NCBI RefSeq assembly: GCF_022808595.1
Contig: NZ_JAKUCN010000003.1
Location: 186,001 to 250,000, forward strand
Direction of reading: 5' to 3'
Length of the DNA stretch: 64,000 bases
From: Microvirga solisilvae
GTDB taxonomy: Bacteria > Pseudomonadota > Alphaproteobacteria > Rhizobiales > Beijerinckiaceae
Shown one piece after another: positions 42,054 through 52,110 of the stretch. The notes under the pieces were generated by a model. The model was not told where the DNA came from. It did no database searches and was given only the letters and a program-made list of their open reading frames with translations. Positions within the stretch are counted from its first letter, which is position 1. Each line of letters opens with the position of its first letter. The translations under genes and the position numbers were made by a program.

Positions 42054-43406
42054 TCAGTTCGCTGCCGATTTCGGCTTCGTGGCGGCATCCGCCTTCTGGG
42101 CCTTCGGCTTGGCTGCGGGCTTGGCCTCAGACGCATTGCCGGTGACCGGCTTCACGGTGACGCTGACGCGGCCCTTCTGCTTGGGCTTGCCCTCATCCTC
42201 GATCACCGGCGTCACATCCGGCTCTTTCGAAGCCTCCTGCTTGGCGCCCTTCTTTTTGGAAGCGGTCGCCTTCTTCTTGCTCAGCCGAGCCTTCTCCGCG
42301 GCTTCCTCGGCAGCGGCCTGAGCGGCAAGCTCAGCTTCGGAAGGCGGGTTCAGGCCGATCCAGACGCGTTCCGGCTGCACGGCGGCGCGGGGGCCGAGCA
42401 CGGTGCGCACGGGCTTCTGCGTGTCCCCGGCAAAGGCCATGACCTCGGAGGAAAAGAGGTTCGGAACGTTCGAATCGTCCTCGGCGACCACGGGGGCGTC
42501 CTCTTCCTGAGGCATCGGCCCGCGACGGTCGCAGATCACCGGGCGCATGTCCGGCGGCGTCGTGTTGGCTGAGGTGGGCAGTGCGGCGAGTTCGGGATTG
42601 GTGAAATTCACCTTGCTGTTGAAGCCCCGGTCGAACAGCTCCGCCGCCTTCATGGTGCGCTCGTTGGCCGAAGGCGCGCCGAGCACGACCGTGATGAGAT
42701 GGCGGCCGTTGCGGGTGGCGCTGGCCACCACATTGAACCCCGACGAGCAGATGAAGCCGGTCTTCATGCCGTCAGCGCCCGGATAGCGGCCGATGAGGCC
42801 GTTGGTGTTGCGCATGATGCGGCGGCCGAACTGCACGGCACCGATGTCGAACAGGTCCTGGTGGTCGGGGAAGTCTTTCAGGAGCGCGCGGGCCAGAAGC
42901 GCCATGTCGCGGGCGGAGGTCTGGTTGCGCTCGTCGGGCAGGCCGTGGGGGTTGGCGAAGTGGCTGCTCACCATGCCGAGACGCTGGGCTTCGGCATTCA
43001 TGAGTTCCGAGAAGCCGTCGATGGAGCCGCCGATATTCTCCGCGATCGTCGCGGCGACGTCGTTGGCCGACTTCACCATCATGATCTTGAGGGCGTTGTC
43101 GAGGCGGATCTGCGTTCCGGGCTTGAAGCCCATCTTGGACGGCGGCAGGGCGGCTGCGCTGTCCGTGACCGTGAGAAGGGTGTCCATGGCGAGCTGGCCA
43201 CGCTTCACCTTGTCGAGGGCGACGTAAGCCGTCATCAGCTTGGTGATCGAGGCGGGGTACCACGGATCGGTCGCCCGTTCCGCATGCAGGACGCGGCCGG
43301 AATCCACCTCGACCACGAGGGCAGGGCCGCCAGCGGCCCAGGCCTGGCCGCTCATGACGGCGGCAACGGCAAAGGCTGTCATGCGGAGGGCACGGCTAAC
43401 GTTCAT
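42054..43406 (-). CDS. Serine-type D-alanyl-D-alanine carboxypeptidase (S11, PBP5/6-like)
   Basis: Periplasmic enzyme that trims the terminal D-Ala of peptidoglycan stem peptides, 450 aa. A signal peptide ends near MSGQAWAAG. The active-site motifs are SITK (53-56), SAN near 114 and KTG in GADGMKTGF near 214. After the catalytic domain and a linker there is a long Lys/Ala/Pro-rich tail (about residues 340-450) in place of the amphipathic membrane anchor of E. coli PBP5. The basic tail may bind the cell wall or membrane; that is inference. AAGGAG precedes the ATG. Confidence 0.93.
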   Translation of the reverse strand: MNVSRALRMTAFAVAAVMSGQAWAAGGPALVVEVDSGRVLHAERATDPWYPASITKLMTAYVALDKVKRGQLAMDTLLTVTDSAAALPPSKMGFKPGTQIRLDNALKIMMVKSANDVAATIAENIGGSIDGFSELMNAEAQRLGMVSSHFANPHGLPDERNQTSARDMALLARALLKDFPDHQDLFDIGAVQFGRRIMRNTNGLIGRYPGADGMKTGFICSSGFNVVASATRNGRHLITVVLGAPSANERTMKAAELFDRGFNSKVNFTNPELAALPTSANTTPPDMRPVICDRRGPMPQEEDAPVVAEDDSNVPNLFSSEVMAFAGDTQKPVRTVLGPRAAVQPERVWIGLNPPSEAELAAQAAAEEAAEKARLSKKKATASKKKGAKQEASKEPDVTPVIEDEGKPKQKGRVSVTVKPVTGNASEAKPAAKPKAQKADAATKPKSAAN

Positions 43407-43691
43407 ACGGAACGACTCCTTGACTTGTACAACGGTCGGAGAGGGGATCTCGGAACCCTGCTTTGCCAGCTGGGCTATATTTTTAGTCCCAAACCTTAGC
43501 TTTGGCTAGGTGAGGGCAGTGATCGCAACCCGGTCTGCCCTTTCTAACGAAATCCATGGCAAGAGAGTGGCAAAAGCCGCCCTTATGCAAGAACATCGAA
43601 GCGCGGCTATTGTTTCAGGCCCGTTTGTTGCCGCAGCGCCGATGCGATGGTATCAAGCAATAACATTGCAAAATTGTTGATGGGGGACAGG

Positions 43692-44855
43692 ATGAGTGTT
43701 GTCGACGCTGCTGGGAAGGACGCTTCCGGGAAGCATATGTACCGTGCGCTTCAGGTCGGTGACCCGGCACCCTGGTTCTCGCAAAATTCCACCAGCAATC
43801 CCGAGTTCCACTTCGAGACGACGGCAGGCCGCTATCTGGTTCTCTGCTTCTATGGCACAGGCTCCGATGAGACCGGGCGTGCGGCCCTTGAGGCGTTTCA
43901 GGAAACCCATCGTTCGCTCTTCGACGATGACAAGATCGCCATCTTCGGCGTGAGTTCCGACCCCTCCGACTTGTCGGAAGGGCGGGCCCGCCAGATCATT
44001 CCGGGCATCCGGCATTTCTGGGATTTCGACGGGAAGGTGGGCCGCCTTTACGGATCCCTTCCTCATAATGTCGAGGCCGGCCGGTCACAGGTTCCTGTTC
44101 GCCGGTTCTGGATGGTGGTGAATCCGACGCTGCGCGTCCGCGCCATCTTCCCCTTCAAGCCGGATGGCAGCGACCGCGACGAGGTGGCGGCTTACCTGCG
44201 CGCCCTGCCGCCGGTCGACCGTTTCGCCGGTTTCGAAATTCCCGCGCCCATCATCATCGTTCCCGACGTGTTCGAGCCTGAGCTTTGCCGCCATCTGATC
44301 GGCCTCTATGAGCAGAACGGCGGCGAGGAATCTGGCTACATGCGCGAGGTCGACGGCAAGACGGTCGCGGCCCACGACCGGAGCCACAAGAGCCGCAAGG
44401 ATTTCACGATCACGGATCCCGCGCTCGTCAGCCACCTGCAGCGGCGCATCATCCGCCGGATCAATCCCGAGATCGAGCGCGTGCATTTCTTCACGCCCAC
44501 GCGCATGGAGCGCTACATCGTCTCCTGCTACGCCGCGGAAGATGGCGGACATTTCCGTCCGCATCGGGACAACACCACGAAGGGCACGGCCCATCGCCGC
44601 TTCGCGGTCTCGATCAATCTCAATGGCGACTTCGAGGGTGGTGAAGTGAGCTTCCCCGAATACGGATCGCGCAGCTACAAGGCACCGCCCGGTGGGGCCG
44701 TGGTGTTCTCGACGCCGCTGCTGCATGCGGTGTCGAAAGTCACGTCAGGCCGGCGCTACGCTTTCCTGCCGTTCCTCTACGACGAGGCTGCTGCCAAGGT
44801 CCGCGAGGCGAACAATGCGCATCTCGGCGAGGGTGTGGGCGCCTACAAAGCGTAA
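43692..44855 (+). CDS. Peroxiredoxin-like / 2OG-Fe(II) prolyl-4-hydroxylase-type fusion protein
   Basis: A 387-aa two-domain cytosolic protein. Residues 18-172 resemble AhpC/TSA peroxiredoxins (VGDPAPWFSQ, YLVLCFYGTGSDETG, IFGVSSDP, RFWMVVNPTLRVRAIFPF). However, the peroxidatic cysteine expected three residues after Thr56 is Asp59, so peroxidase activity is doubtful. Residues 180-365 form a 2-oxoglutarate/iron dioxygenase of the P4H type. Its iron ligands are H291 and D293 (HRDNT) and H345 (LLHAV), with R354/R355 for 2-oxoglutarate, and SINLNGDFEGGEVSFPEYG lies between. ATG 43692 is preferred because GGGGG lies seven bases upstream; ATG 43647 and 43680 are alternatives. The substrate is unknown. 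Confidence 0.87.
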   Translation: MSVVDAAGKDASGKHMYRALQVGDPAPWFSQNSTSNPEFHFETTAGRYLVLCFYGTGSDETGRAALEAFQETHRSLFDDDKIAIFGVSSDPSDLSEGRARQIIPGIRHFWDFDGKVGRLYGSLPHNVEAGRSQVPVRRFWMVVNPTLRVRAIFPFKPDGSDRDEVAAYLRALPPVDRFAGFEIPAPIIIVPDVFEPELCRHLIGLYEQNGGEESGYMREVDGKTVAAHDRSHKSRKDFTITDPALVSHLQRRIIRRINPEIERVHFFTPTRMERYIVSCYAAEDGGHFRPHRDNTTKGTAHRRFAVSINLNGDFEGGEVSFPEYGSRSYKAPPGGAVVFSTPLLHAVSKVTSGRRYAFLPFLYDEAAAKVREANNAHLGEGVGAYKA

Positions 44856-44875
44856 AGCATTTTCGGCGGAGTGGA

Positions 44876-45454
44876 TCAGCGCTCGCCGGCCTTGATCCAC
44901 TTCTCCACCTTCGGCGGCTCGTAGGCCTTGATCGCATCGATCAGGGCCTCGGGCTCGTCCCGCACGATCAGCATGGCGCGGTGGATGGGTTTCACGAAAC
45001 CACGCTCCACCACGTCGTCGAGGAAGCCTGCGAGCTTGTCGTAGAAGCCCGCCACGTTGAGCAGGGCGCAGGGCTTCTTGTGGTAGCCGAGCTGTGCCCA
45101 GGTCCAGACCTCGAAGAGTTCCTCGAAGGTGCCGAGGCCGCCGGGAAGCGCGATGAATCCGTCCGAGAGCTCGGCCATGAGGGCCTTGCGCTCATGCATG
45201 GAGCCGACCACGCGCAGGTCGCTCAGGCCCGTATGCGCGATCTCCTTATCCACCAGCGCCTGCGGCATCACGCCGATGACGTGGCCGCCATGTGCCAGCA
45301 CAGCATCCGCCACCGCGCCCATGAGGCCGACCGAGGCGCCACCATAGACAAGCTCGATGCCATTCTTCGCCAGGGCTTCACCGAGCAGGCGGGCCGTTTC
45401 CATATAGACCGGATCCTGGCCCGCGCTGGAGCCGCAGAAGACGCAAAGACGCAT
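44876..45454 (-). CDS. LOG family protein (nucleoside 5'-monophosphate phosphoribohydrolase)
   Basis: A 192-aa cytosolic enzyme with the LOG/lysine-decarboxylase-like Rossmann fold. Motifs are VFCGSSAG at the start, [15 protein letters not shown] near 38-52 and the diagnostic [20 protein letters not shown] near 103-122. Homologues cleave the N-glycosidic bond of cytokinin nucleotides or AMP. It is convergent with the fusion-protein gene. Confidence 0.9.
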   Translation of the reverse strand: MRLCVFCGSSAGQDPVYMETARLLGEALAKNGIELVYGGASVGLMGAVADAVLAHGGHVIGVMPQALVDKEIAHTGLSDLRVVGSMHERKALMAELSDGFIALPGGLGTFEELFEVWTWAQLGYHKKPCALLNVAGFYDKLAGFLDDVVERGFVKPIHRAMLIVRDEPEALIDAIKAYEPPKVEKWIKAGER

Positions 45455-45634
45455 GACGGTTTTTCCGATGATTCGTGCCGATTGCGTTCATGGAGAGCGA
45501 GTAAGCAGCAAATTCAAGAGCCGAAATTCATTCGCTCCGCTTCGACCAAGGCCGACTTGGACTAAGGCTGACTTGCCGAAACCTGTGAACCATTCCACCT
45601 TAGGGGCAACAATGAAATCTGTGAGGAGACCTCC

Positions 45635-46801
45635 ATGACTGCCTGCATCGTCGGCTGGGCGCATACCCCCTTCGGCAAGCTCGACGCGGAAAGTGTCGAG
45701 AGCCTCGTCATCCGCGTGGCGAACGAGGCGCTGGAACATGCGGGCATCGGCGCGGAGGATGTGGACGAGGTGGTGCTCGGCCATTTCAACGGCGGGTTCT
45801 CGGCCCAGGATTTCACGGCCTCCCTCGTGTTTCAGGCGAGCGACAAGTTCCGCTTCAAGCCCGCGACCCGCGTCGAGAATGCCTGCGCCACCGGTTCGGC
45901 TGCCGTGCATCAGGCCATCAAGACCATCGAGGCCAAGCGCGCGAAAACCGTGCTCGTGGTTGGTGTCGAGCAGATGACGCGCACGCCCGGACCTGAGATC
46001 GGCAACATCCTGCTCAAATGTTCCTATGTGCCTGAAGACGGCGAAACACCAGCGGGCTTTGCGGGCGTGTTCGGCAAGATCGCGGGTCAGTATTTCCAGC
46101 GCTACGGCGACCAGTCCGATGCGCTGGCGCTCATCGCGGCCAAGAATCACAAGAACGGCGTCGACAATCCTTACGCGCAGATGCGCAAGGATCTCGGCTT
46201 CGATTTCTGCCGTGCCGAGAGCGAGAAGAATCCGTTTGTGGCAGGTCCGTTGAAGCGCACGGATTGCTCACTCGTTTCCGATGGCGCGGCGGCTCTCGTG
46301 CTGGCTGACACGGAAACCGCGCTTCGCATGCGTCGTGCCGTGGCGTTCCGCGCCACCGCTCATGCGCAGGATTTTCTGCCCATGTCGAAGCGCGACATCG
46401 TTCAGTTCGAGGGCTGCGAGGTGGCTTGGCAGCGAGCACTCGCTCTAGCCGGTATTCAACTCTCCGATCTCTCCTTCGTCGAGACGCACGATTGCTTCAC
46501 CATTGCCGAGCTGATCGAGTACGAAGCGATGGGTCTCACGCCGCGAGGGCAGGGGGCGATTGCAGTGAAGGAAGGCTGGGTGAACCGCGACGGCAAGTTG
46601 CCGGTCAATCCTTCCGGCGGCCTGAAGGCCAAGGGCCATCCCATCGGCGCGACCGGCGTGTCGATGCACGCACTTTCCGCCATGCAGCTCTGCGAAGAAG
46701 CGGGCGGCATTCAGGTGCGGAACCCGAAGCTCGGCGGCATCTTCAACATGGGTGGCGCGGCCGTTGCCAATTACGTGAGCGTGCTCGAGCGGATTAAATG
46801 A
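45635..46801 (+). CDS. Thiolase, SCP2-type acetyl-CoA acetyltransferase family
   Basis: A 388-aa thiolase-fold protein. The nucleophilic cysteine is in ENACATGSAAVH near residue 87. HDCF (VETHDCFTIAEL), GHPIGATG and the C-terminal GGAAVANY are present. The HDCF motif and the lack of a C-terminal CxG place it with SCP2/SCP-x-type thiolases, not classical PhaA/FadA enzymes. Its reaction may be acyl-CoA thiolysis or condensation; the substrate is unknown. GGAG precedes the ATG. The stop codon lies within a perfect eleven-base hairpin. Confidence 0.9.
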   Translation: MTACIVGWAHTPFGKLDAESVESLVIRVANEALEHAGIGAEDVDEVVLGHFNGGFSAQDFTASLVFQASDKFRFKPATRVENACATGSAAVHQAIKTIEAKRAKTVLVVGVEQMTRTPGPEIGNILLKCSYVPEDGETPAGFAGVFGKIAGQYFQRYGDQSDALALIAAKNHKNGVDNPYAQMRKDLGFDFCRAESEKNPFVAGPLKRTDCSLVSDGAAALVLADTETALRMRRAVAFRATAHAQDFLPMSKRDIVQFEGCEVAWQRALALAGIQLSDLSFVETHDCFTIAELIEYEAMGLTPRGQGAIAVKEGWVNRDGKLPVNPSGGLKAKGHPIGATGVSMHALSAMQLCEEAGGIQVRNPKLGGIFNMGGAAVANYVSVLERIK

Positions 46802-46929
46802 CAAAGCACAATGTGCTTTGTCATCCCCGGCGAGCCGCAGGCGAGGGAAGGGGATCTACGATCAAGAGCGCGACGCCATGGATTCCCTTCCCCTCCGATG
46901 GCTCCGCCATCTCCGGCCGGGAATGACAT
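46799..46929. repeat. Compound palindromic repeat between thiolase and bolA
   Basis: TGACAAAGCAC (46799-46809) and its exact complement (46813-46823) form a hairpin that includes the thiolase stop. Next comes an element bounded by TCATCCCCGGC and GCCGGGAATGA, with inner arms GGGAAGGGGATC and GATTCCCTTCCCCTCC. It lies between convergent genes and may terminate transcription from both sides. Confidence 0.75.
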
Positions 46930-46939
46930 AAAACTGAGC

Positions 46940-47206
46940 TTACTCCCCCGGCGCTTTGGCTTGAACCGCCAAGGCGTGCAGGCCTCGCTCAAAAGCTTCC
47001 TTTAGCACGTCATTCACAAGGCGGTGACGCTCGACGCGGCTCTTGCCGGTGAAGGCGTCAGATACGATATGTACCCTGAAGTGAGTTTCTCCCCCCTCCC
47101 GCCATCCGCCATGACCGCGATGCTGTTCCGACTCGTCCGTGACGGTCAGTTGGAGCGGGTGCAAGCGCTCCTGCAGAGTTTGCGTGATCCAGTCGTTAAG
47201 GGTCAT
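46940..47206 (-). CDS. BolA family protein
   Basis: An 88-aa protein of BolA type. The conserved ESEQHRGH is near 25-32, GGETHFRVHIVSDAFTGKSRVERHR is the KH-like core, and HALAVQAKAPGE is the expected end. BolA proteins pair with monothiol glutaredoxins in iron-sulfur handling and affect morphology under stress. It is divergent from the J-domain gene, an arrangement often seen in Rhizobiales. Confidence 0.93.
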   Translation of the reverse strand: MTLNDWITQTLQERLHPLQLTVTDESEQHRGHGGWREGGETHFRVHIVSDAFTGKSRVERHRLVNDVLKEAFERGLHALAVQAKAPGE

Positions 47207-47293
47207 GCGCTTTGTAAACCTTTTTGAACGGGCTGCGGCGAAAAGCTCTTAAGCCTTGGCTCAGGGCCTCATGCCCTTCATAATGTTTGAATC

Positions 47294-47926
47294 ATGGATC
47301 TCAACTCGCCTTTGTTCGACCGTATCCGCATCAAGCCTTCCGCCGATGAGCCGCGGGAGACGAAAGGGCCTGCCTGCGAGCATCCCGGCTGCAAGGCGAC
47401 GGGCGAATATCGTGCGCCCAAGGGGAGGGACCGGGAAGGTCAGTACTGGCGCTTCTGCCTGGATCATGTGCGCGAGTACAACGCCTCCTACAATTATTTC
47501 ACCGGCATGTCCGATTCGGCGGTGGCGGCCTATCAGAAGGACGCGATCATCGGCCATCGTCCCACCTGGGCCATGGGCGTGAATACCTCCGGCAAGGCCG
47601 ATGGCGAGAGCAAGGCCCAGGAGCCCCGCGACTGGTCCTATTTCGACCCCCTGGGGGTTCTGAACGGCGAGGATTTCACCCAGGCCCGCGCCCGCCGGGC
47701 TGCCAGCCCTGAGCCTAAGCGCCCCCGCTATACGGGCGCCGTGCGCCGCGCCCTGGATATTCTAGGGCTCGACGAGACCGCCGACGGACCCGCCATCAAG
47801 GCCCAGTACAAATCCCTGGTGAAGCGCTTCCACCCGGATGCCAATGGCGGCGACCGCTCCTTCGAGGAGCGGCTGCGCGACATCATCAAGGCCCACGACA
47901 CCCTCAAAAGCGCCGGCCTCTGCTGA
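47294..47926 (+). CDS. J-domain protein (DnaJ-like co-chaperone)
   Basis: A 210-aa protein with a C-terminal J domain (about residues 150-207): ALDILGLDETADGPAIKAQYKSL followed by VKRFHPDANGG, which keeps the HPD tripeptide that stimulates DnaK. The N-terminal part (CEHPGCKATGEYRAPKGR, then FCLDHVREYNASYNYF) has a conserved Cys/His pattern that may bind zinc. It lacks the Gly/Phe and zinc-finger domains of DnaJ itself. It lies upstream of cobS. Confidence 0.92.
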   Translation: MDLNSPLFDRIRIKPSADEPRETKGPACEHPGCKATGEYRAPKGRDREGQYWRFCLDHVREYNASYNYFTGMSDSAVAAYQKDAIIGHRPTWAMGVNTSGKADGESKAQEPRDWSYFDPLGVLNGEDFTQARARRAASPEPKRPRYTGAVRRALDILGLDETADGPAIKAQYKSLVKRFHPDANGGDRSFEERLRDIIKAHDTLKSAGLC

Positions 47927-48042
47927 GGACATCCTTCTTTTACGCAGCCCCCTCCGGCGTTTAGGAAATTGCACCGCACCGCCATGGGGTTTAAGAAGCC
48001 ATGGCAAGTATTTCAAAACCCCCATCCGACCGAGAGGCCCCT

Positions 48043-49032
48043 ATGACGGCACAAACCGATACAACGACCCGCCTGCCGGATATGAAAGTATCCGTGCGAC
48101 AGGTCTTCGGCATCGACTCGGATCTGGAAGTTCCGGCCTTCTCCCAGAACGAAGAGCATGTGCCCGATCTCGATCCGGATTACCTCTTCGACCGGGAGAC
48201 GACGCTGGCGATTCTCGCGGGCTTCGCCCGCAACCGCCGCGTCATGATCACGGGCTATCACGGCACGGGTAAGTCCACCCATATCGAGCAGGTGGCCGCC
48301 CGCCTGAACTGGCCCTGCGTGCGCGTGAACCTGGACAGCCACGTGTCGCGTATCGACCTTGTCGGCAAGGACGCCATCGTGCTGCAGGAAGGCAAGCAGG
48401 TCACCGCCTTCCAGGACGGCATTCTTCCCTGGGCGCTTCAGAACAATGTCGCTCTCGTGTTCGACGAATACGATGCCGGCCGTCCGGACGTGATGTTCGT
48501 GATCCAGCGCGTGCTGGAGCAATCGGGCAAGCTCACGCTGCTCGACCAGAAGCGCGTGATCCGTCCTCACCCCGCCTTCCGCCTGTTCGCCACCGCCAAC
48601 ACGGTGGGCCTCGGCGATACGTCGGGCCTCTATCACGGCACGCAGCAGATCAACCAGGGCCAGATGGACCGCTGGTCCATCGTGACCACGCTCAACTACC
48701 TGCCGCACGACAAGGAAGTGGACATCGTCCTCTCCAAGGCGAAGCACTACCAGAACGATCCGGAAGGGCGCGACATCGTCAACAAGATGGTGCGCGTGGC
48801 CGATCTCACCCGCTCGGCCTTCATGAACGGCGATCTCTCCACCGTCATGAGCCCGCGCACGGTGATCACCTGGGCCGAGAACGCCGAAATCTTCGGCGAC
48901 ACGGGTTTCGCCTTCCGCGTCACCTTCCTCAACAAGTGCGACGAACTGGAACGCGCCCTGGTCGCCGAGTTCTATCAGCGCTCCTTCGGCAAAGAACTGC
49001 CGGAAAGCGCCGTGAACATGGTGCTCTCGTAA
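48043..49032 (+). CDS. cobS: Aerobic cobaltochelatase subunit CobS
   Basis: MoxR-type AAA+ ATPase of the CobNST complex, which inserts cobalt into hydrogenobyrinic acid a,c-diamide, 329 aa. The N-terminus has [17 protein letters not shown]. Walker A is [13 protein letters not shown] near 72-84 and Walker B is [15 protein letters not shown] near 137-151. [20 protein letters not shown] is the sensor region. ATG 48043 follows GAGAGG with six bases spacing; ATG 48001 would add 14 residues without support. cobT follows after a repeat-bearing gap. Confidence 0.96.
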   Translation: MTAQTDTTTRLPDMKVSVRQVFGIDSDLEVPAFSQNEEHVPDLDPDYLFDRETTLAILAGFARNRRVMITGYHGTGKSTHIEQVAARLNWPCVRVNLDSHVSRIDLVGKDAIVLQEGKQVTAFQDGILPWALQNNVALVFDEYDAGRPDVMFVIQRVLEQSGKLTLLDQKRVIRPHPAFRLFATANTVGLGDTSGLYHGTQQINQGQMDRWSIVTTLNYLPHDKEVDIVLSKAKHYQNDPEGRDIVNKMVRVADLTRSAFMNGDLSTVMSPRTVITWAENAEIFGDTGFAFRVTFLNKCDELERALVAEFYQRSFGKELPESAVNMVLS

Positions 49033-49035
49033 GGC

Positions 49036-49102
49036 GTCATCCCGGACGCGCCTCTGCGCGATCCGGGATCGTTTGGGAGTTGTGCTGATTGTCAGCACAG
49101 CT
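49036..49102. repeat. Palindromic elements between cobS and cobT
   Basis: TCATCCCGGACGCG with CGCGATCCGGGATC (49037-49070) forms one hairpin of the common Rhizobiales 'tcatcccgga' type. TGTGCTGA (49081-49088) and TCAGCACA (49092-49099) form a second perfect eight-base stem with a three-base loop. Both would be in the cobS-cobT message. Confidence 0.7.
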
Positions 49103-49131
49103 CCAACCGCGACGACGGATGAAGGAACGCG

Positions 49132-51030
49132 ATGTCCATCTCGAACCGCAAGCCAGGTGAGAAGAAGGAAGCGCCGGCGGAGCCGCTGAAGCGCTCCATT
49201 GCCGGCGCCATGAAGGCCATCGCCCGCAAGCCCGATCTGGAAGTGGCCTATGCCTCCGACAGGCCCGTGCTCATGGGCCCGGACAAGGCCCGCCTGCCGG
49301 AGCCGCCGCGCAAGCTCACGTCGCAGGACGTGGCGATCCTGCGCGGCAATGCGGATGCGATGGCGCTGCGCCTCGCCTGTCACGATACCGCCCTTCATCG
49401 CAGGCTCGCGCCCGAAGGTCATGCGGCCCGCGCCATTTTCGATGCGGTGGAGCAGGCGCGCGTGGAATCCATCGGCTCGCGCCGCATGGCGGGCATTTCC
49501 TCCAACATCTCCGCGATGTTGGAAGACCGCTATCACCGCGGCGGCAAGTACGAAGAGATCACCGACCGCGCTGATGCGCCGCTCGAGGATGCGCTTGCGC
49601 TCATGGTGCGTGAGCGCCTGACCGGCGAGAAGCCGCCGCATGCTGCTGAAAAGATTGTCGGCCTCTGGCGCGACTTCATCGAAGAGCGCGCAGGCCGCGA
49701 TCTCGATGGTCTTCTGAAGAACATCGACAGCCAACGCGATTTCGCGCGCGGCATCCGCGAGATGCTCTCCTCCCTCGACATGGCCGACGACGCGGCCCTC
49801 GAACAGGATGACGAGGAGAACGACGAGGAGAACGAGTCCGAGCAACAGGAGCAGCAGGGCGAAGGCGAATCCGAGCAGGACAGCCAAGGCGACCGCGCCG
49901 AGACGGAAGTCAGCGAAGATTCGAGCGACGAGCTTGAGGAAGGGGCGACGGAGGAATCCGACGGTCCCACCGGCGAGCAGCCCGAGGAGGCTGAGGAAGC
50001 CGATTCCGACGAGGCCGGAGAGTCCTGGCGTCCGCCGTCCCGCGCGAACGAGCATCGCGGTCCCGACTACAAGGCCTATAGCAACAAGTTCGACGAGGTG
50101 ATCTCGGCGGAAGATCTCTGCGATGCGGACGAGCTGACGCGCCTTCGCGCCTATCTCGACAAGCAGCTCGCGCATCTTCAGGGCGTGGTCGGCCGTCTCG
50201 CCAATCGCCTGCAGCGCCGTCTTATGGCGCAGCAGAACCGTTCCTGGGATTTCGACCTCGAAGAAGGAACGCTCGATCCGGTGCGCCTGCCGCGCATCAT
50301 CATGGATCCGTTCCAGCCTCTGAGCTTCAAGCAGGAGCAGGACACCAAGTTCCGCGACACGGTGGTGACGCTCCTCCTCGACAATTCCGGCTCCATGCGC
50401 GGACGCCCGATCACGGTGGCCGCCACCTGCGCCGATATTCTCGCGCGCACGCTCGAGCGCTGCGGCGTGAAGGTCGAGATCCTCGGCTTCACGACGCGCG
50501 CGTGGAAGGGCGGTCAGGCCCGCGAGAATTGGCTGCAGAACGGCAAGCCCGCCAATCCGGGACGCCTCAACGATCTGCGCCACATCATCTACAAGTCGGC
50601 GGATGCGCCCTGGCGGCGCGCGCGCAAAAACTTGGGTTTGATGATGCGCGAGGGCCTGCTGAAAGAGAACATCGACGGCGAGGCGCTCGATTGGGCGCAT
50701 AAGCGCCTGCTCGGACGCCCCGAGCAGCGTCGCATCCTGATGGTCATCTCTGACGGTGCGCCGGTGGATGACTCGACGCTGTCGGTCAATCCCGGCAACT
50801 ATCTCGAACGGCATCTGCGCTACATCATCGATGAGATCGAGACCCGCTCGCCGGTCGAACTCATCGCCATCGGCATCGGCCACGACGTGACGCGCTATTA
50901 CCGCCGCGCCGTGACCATCGTCGACGCGGAAGAACTCGGCGGCGTGATGACGGAGAAGCTCGCGGAGCTGTTCGAGGAGAACGCTCAAGCTTCGCGCGGC
51001 GCTGCGCCCCGTCGCCGGGCTCACGCGTGA
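49132..51030 (+). CDS. cobT: Aerobic cobaltochelatase subunit CobT
   Basis: Partner of CobS in the cobaltochelatase complex, 632 aa, normal length. The N-terminal part has [22 protein letters not shown]. The middle (about 220-305) is extremely acidic and Gln/Glu-rich, as in known CobT. The C-terminal von Willebrand A domain has the MIDAS motif [10 protein letters not shown] near 417-426 and [24 protein letters not shown]. The large subunit CobN is not in this window. The stop overlaps the next gene (GTGA). Confidence 0.96.
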   Translation: MSISNRKPGEKKEAPAEPLKRSIAGAMKAIARKPDLEVAYASDRPVLMGPDKARLPEPPRKLTSQDVAILRGNADAMALRLACHDTALHRRLAPEGHAARAIFDAVEQARVESIGSRRMAGISSNISAMLEDRYHRGGKYEEITDRADAPLEDALALMVRERLTGEKPPHAAEKIVGLWRDFIEERAGRDLDGLLKNIDSQRDFARGIREMLSSLDMADDAALEQDDEENDEENESEQQEQQGEGESEQDSQGDRAETEVSEDSSDELEEGATEESDGPTGEQPEEAEEADSDEAGESWRPPSRANEHRGPDYKAYSNKFDEVISAEDLCDADELTRLRAYLDKQLAHLQGVVGRLANRLQRRLMAQQNRSWDFDLEEGTLDPVRLPRIIMDPFQPLSFKQEQDTKFRDTVVTLLLDNSGSMRGRPITVAATCADILARTLERCGVKVEILGFTTRAWKGGQARENWLQNGKPANPGRLNDLRHIIYKSADAPWRRARKNLGLMMREGLLKENIDGEALDWAHKRLLGRPEQRRILMVISDGAPVDDSTLSVNPGNYLERHLRYIIDEIETRSPVELIAIGIGHDVTRYYRRAVTIVDAEELGGVMTEKLAELFEENAQASRGAAPRRRAHA

Positions 51031-52034
51031 GGCTTCTCACACGCAGAAACCTGCTGATCGGCGGCGGCGCTCTCGCCGCTGCAGGGGCTGCGGGCGTTGC
51101 CATGGCGCAGCGCCCTCAAGCCTTCCACAAAGCCACGCCGGTCAGGATTTCAGCGCAACCGATCAGCCGTCTCTCCGCAACCGATCCGGATCGCACGCGC
51201 TTCGGTTCGCTTTTCTTCCGTTCAGGTCTCGAGCTGAGAGCGGACGTCTCCGCCTTCGGCGGTTTCTCCGGCCTTTGGCGCTCGCCCGAAGGACAGGAGA
51301 TCGTGGCGCTTGCGGATAATGCGCAGGTGCTGAAAGCGCACATCGAGACATCGGACGGACGCCTGTCCGGTCTCTCGAACGCCGTCATGGCGCCCTTGCT
51401 TCTCAGCAGCGGCCAACTCGCCCGCACCTCGCGCTATTACGACACCGAAAGTCTCGCCATGTCTGGCAACGTGGCCTTCGTCGGTGTCGAGCGCAATCAT
51501 GCGGTGATCCGCTACGAGCGCAGCCGAGAAGGCGCACTCGTTTCTGGTGTGCCCATCGATGTGCCGAAGGGTGTGAAGGATCTGCCGAACAATGGCGGGC
51601 TCGAAGCTCTGGCTCTCGCTCCGCAACGCTCAGCCCTCGCCGGCGCTCTTATTGGTCTCTCCGAAGATGGAAAGGGTTTCATCCTCACCGGTCCGAAGCA
51701 AGGAGCGTTCACGATTTCAATCCGGGGCGGCTATTCCGTCACCGACATGGCCTTTGTGGGAGATGGCGATGCGCTCGTTCTGGAGCGCCGCTTCTCGCTC
51801 TTCGGCGGCTTCGGCTGCCGCCTGCGCCGCATCGAAGCCGCCGCCATCAAGGCCGGTTCGAGCGTGGATGGCGAGGTGATCTACGAGAGCGAGGCCTCGC
51901 ATCGGATCGACAACATGGAAGGGATCGCTGTTCACCGGGAGGGCGGTGAGACCGTCGTGACGTTGATCTCCGACAACAACTTCAATCCGAATCTCCAGCG
52001 CAATGTGCTGCTGGAGTTTTCTCTCGCGGAGTGA
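51027..52034 (+). CDS. Tat-exported esterase-like-phytase-domain protein
   Basis: A 335-aa protein with a twin-arginine signal ([26 protein letters not shown]), so probably exported folded, with a cofactor or metal. The rest is beta-rich and shows [32 protein letters not shown] and [26 protein letters not shown], which fit the 'esterase-like activity of phytase' family (PF13449-type propeller). Substrate unknown. The start is GTG overlapping the cobT stop by four bases, indicating coupling. The neighbouring Cob genes suggest no direct role. Confidence 0.85.
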   Translation: MRLLTRRNLLIGGGALAAAGAAGVAMAQRPQAFHKATPVRISAQPISRLSATDPDRTRFGSLFFRSGLELRADVSAFGGFSGLWRSPEGQEIVALADNAQVLKAHIETSDGRLSGLSNAVMAPLLLSSGQLARTSRYYDTESLAMSGNVAFVGVERNHAVIRYERSREGALVSGVPIDVPKGVKDLPNNGGLEALALAPQRSALAGALIGLSEDGKGFILTGPKQGAFTISIRGGYSVTDMAFVGDGDALVLERRFSLFGGFGCRLRRIEAAAIKAGSSVDGEVIYESEASHRIDNMEGIAVHREGGETVVTLISDNNFNPNLQRNVLLEFSLAE

Positions 52035-52110
52035 GGCATCCTCGATCCGCGCGAATGTTTATCCGCTATGCGGACGAAGCTCTAACCGGCATGCGGAACG
52101 AGGATACTGA

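Noticed and set aside
48013-51024. A 1003-codon open frame on the minus strand, antisense to cobS and cobT
   Set aside because: It is a shadow of two clear genes. The translation is low-complexity (His/Arg/Leu/Glu-rich), as expected opposite GC-biased coding sequence, and has no domain.
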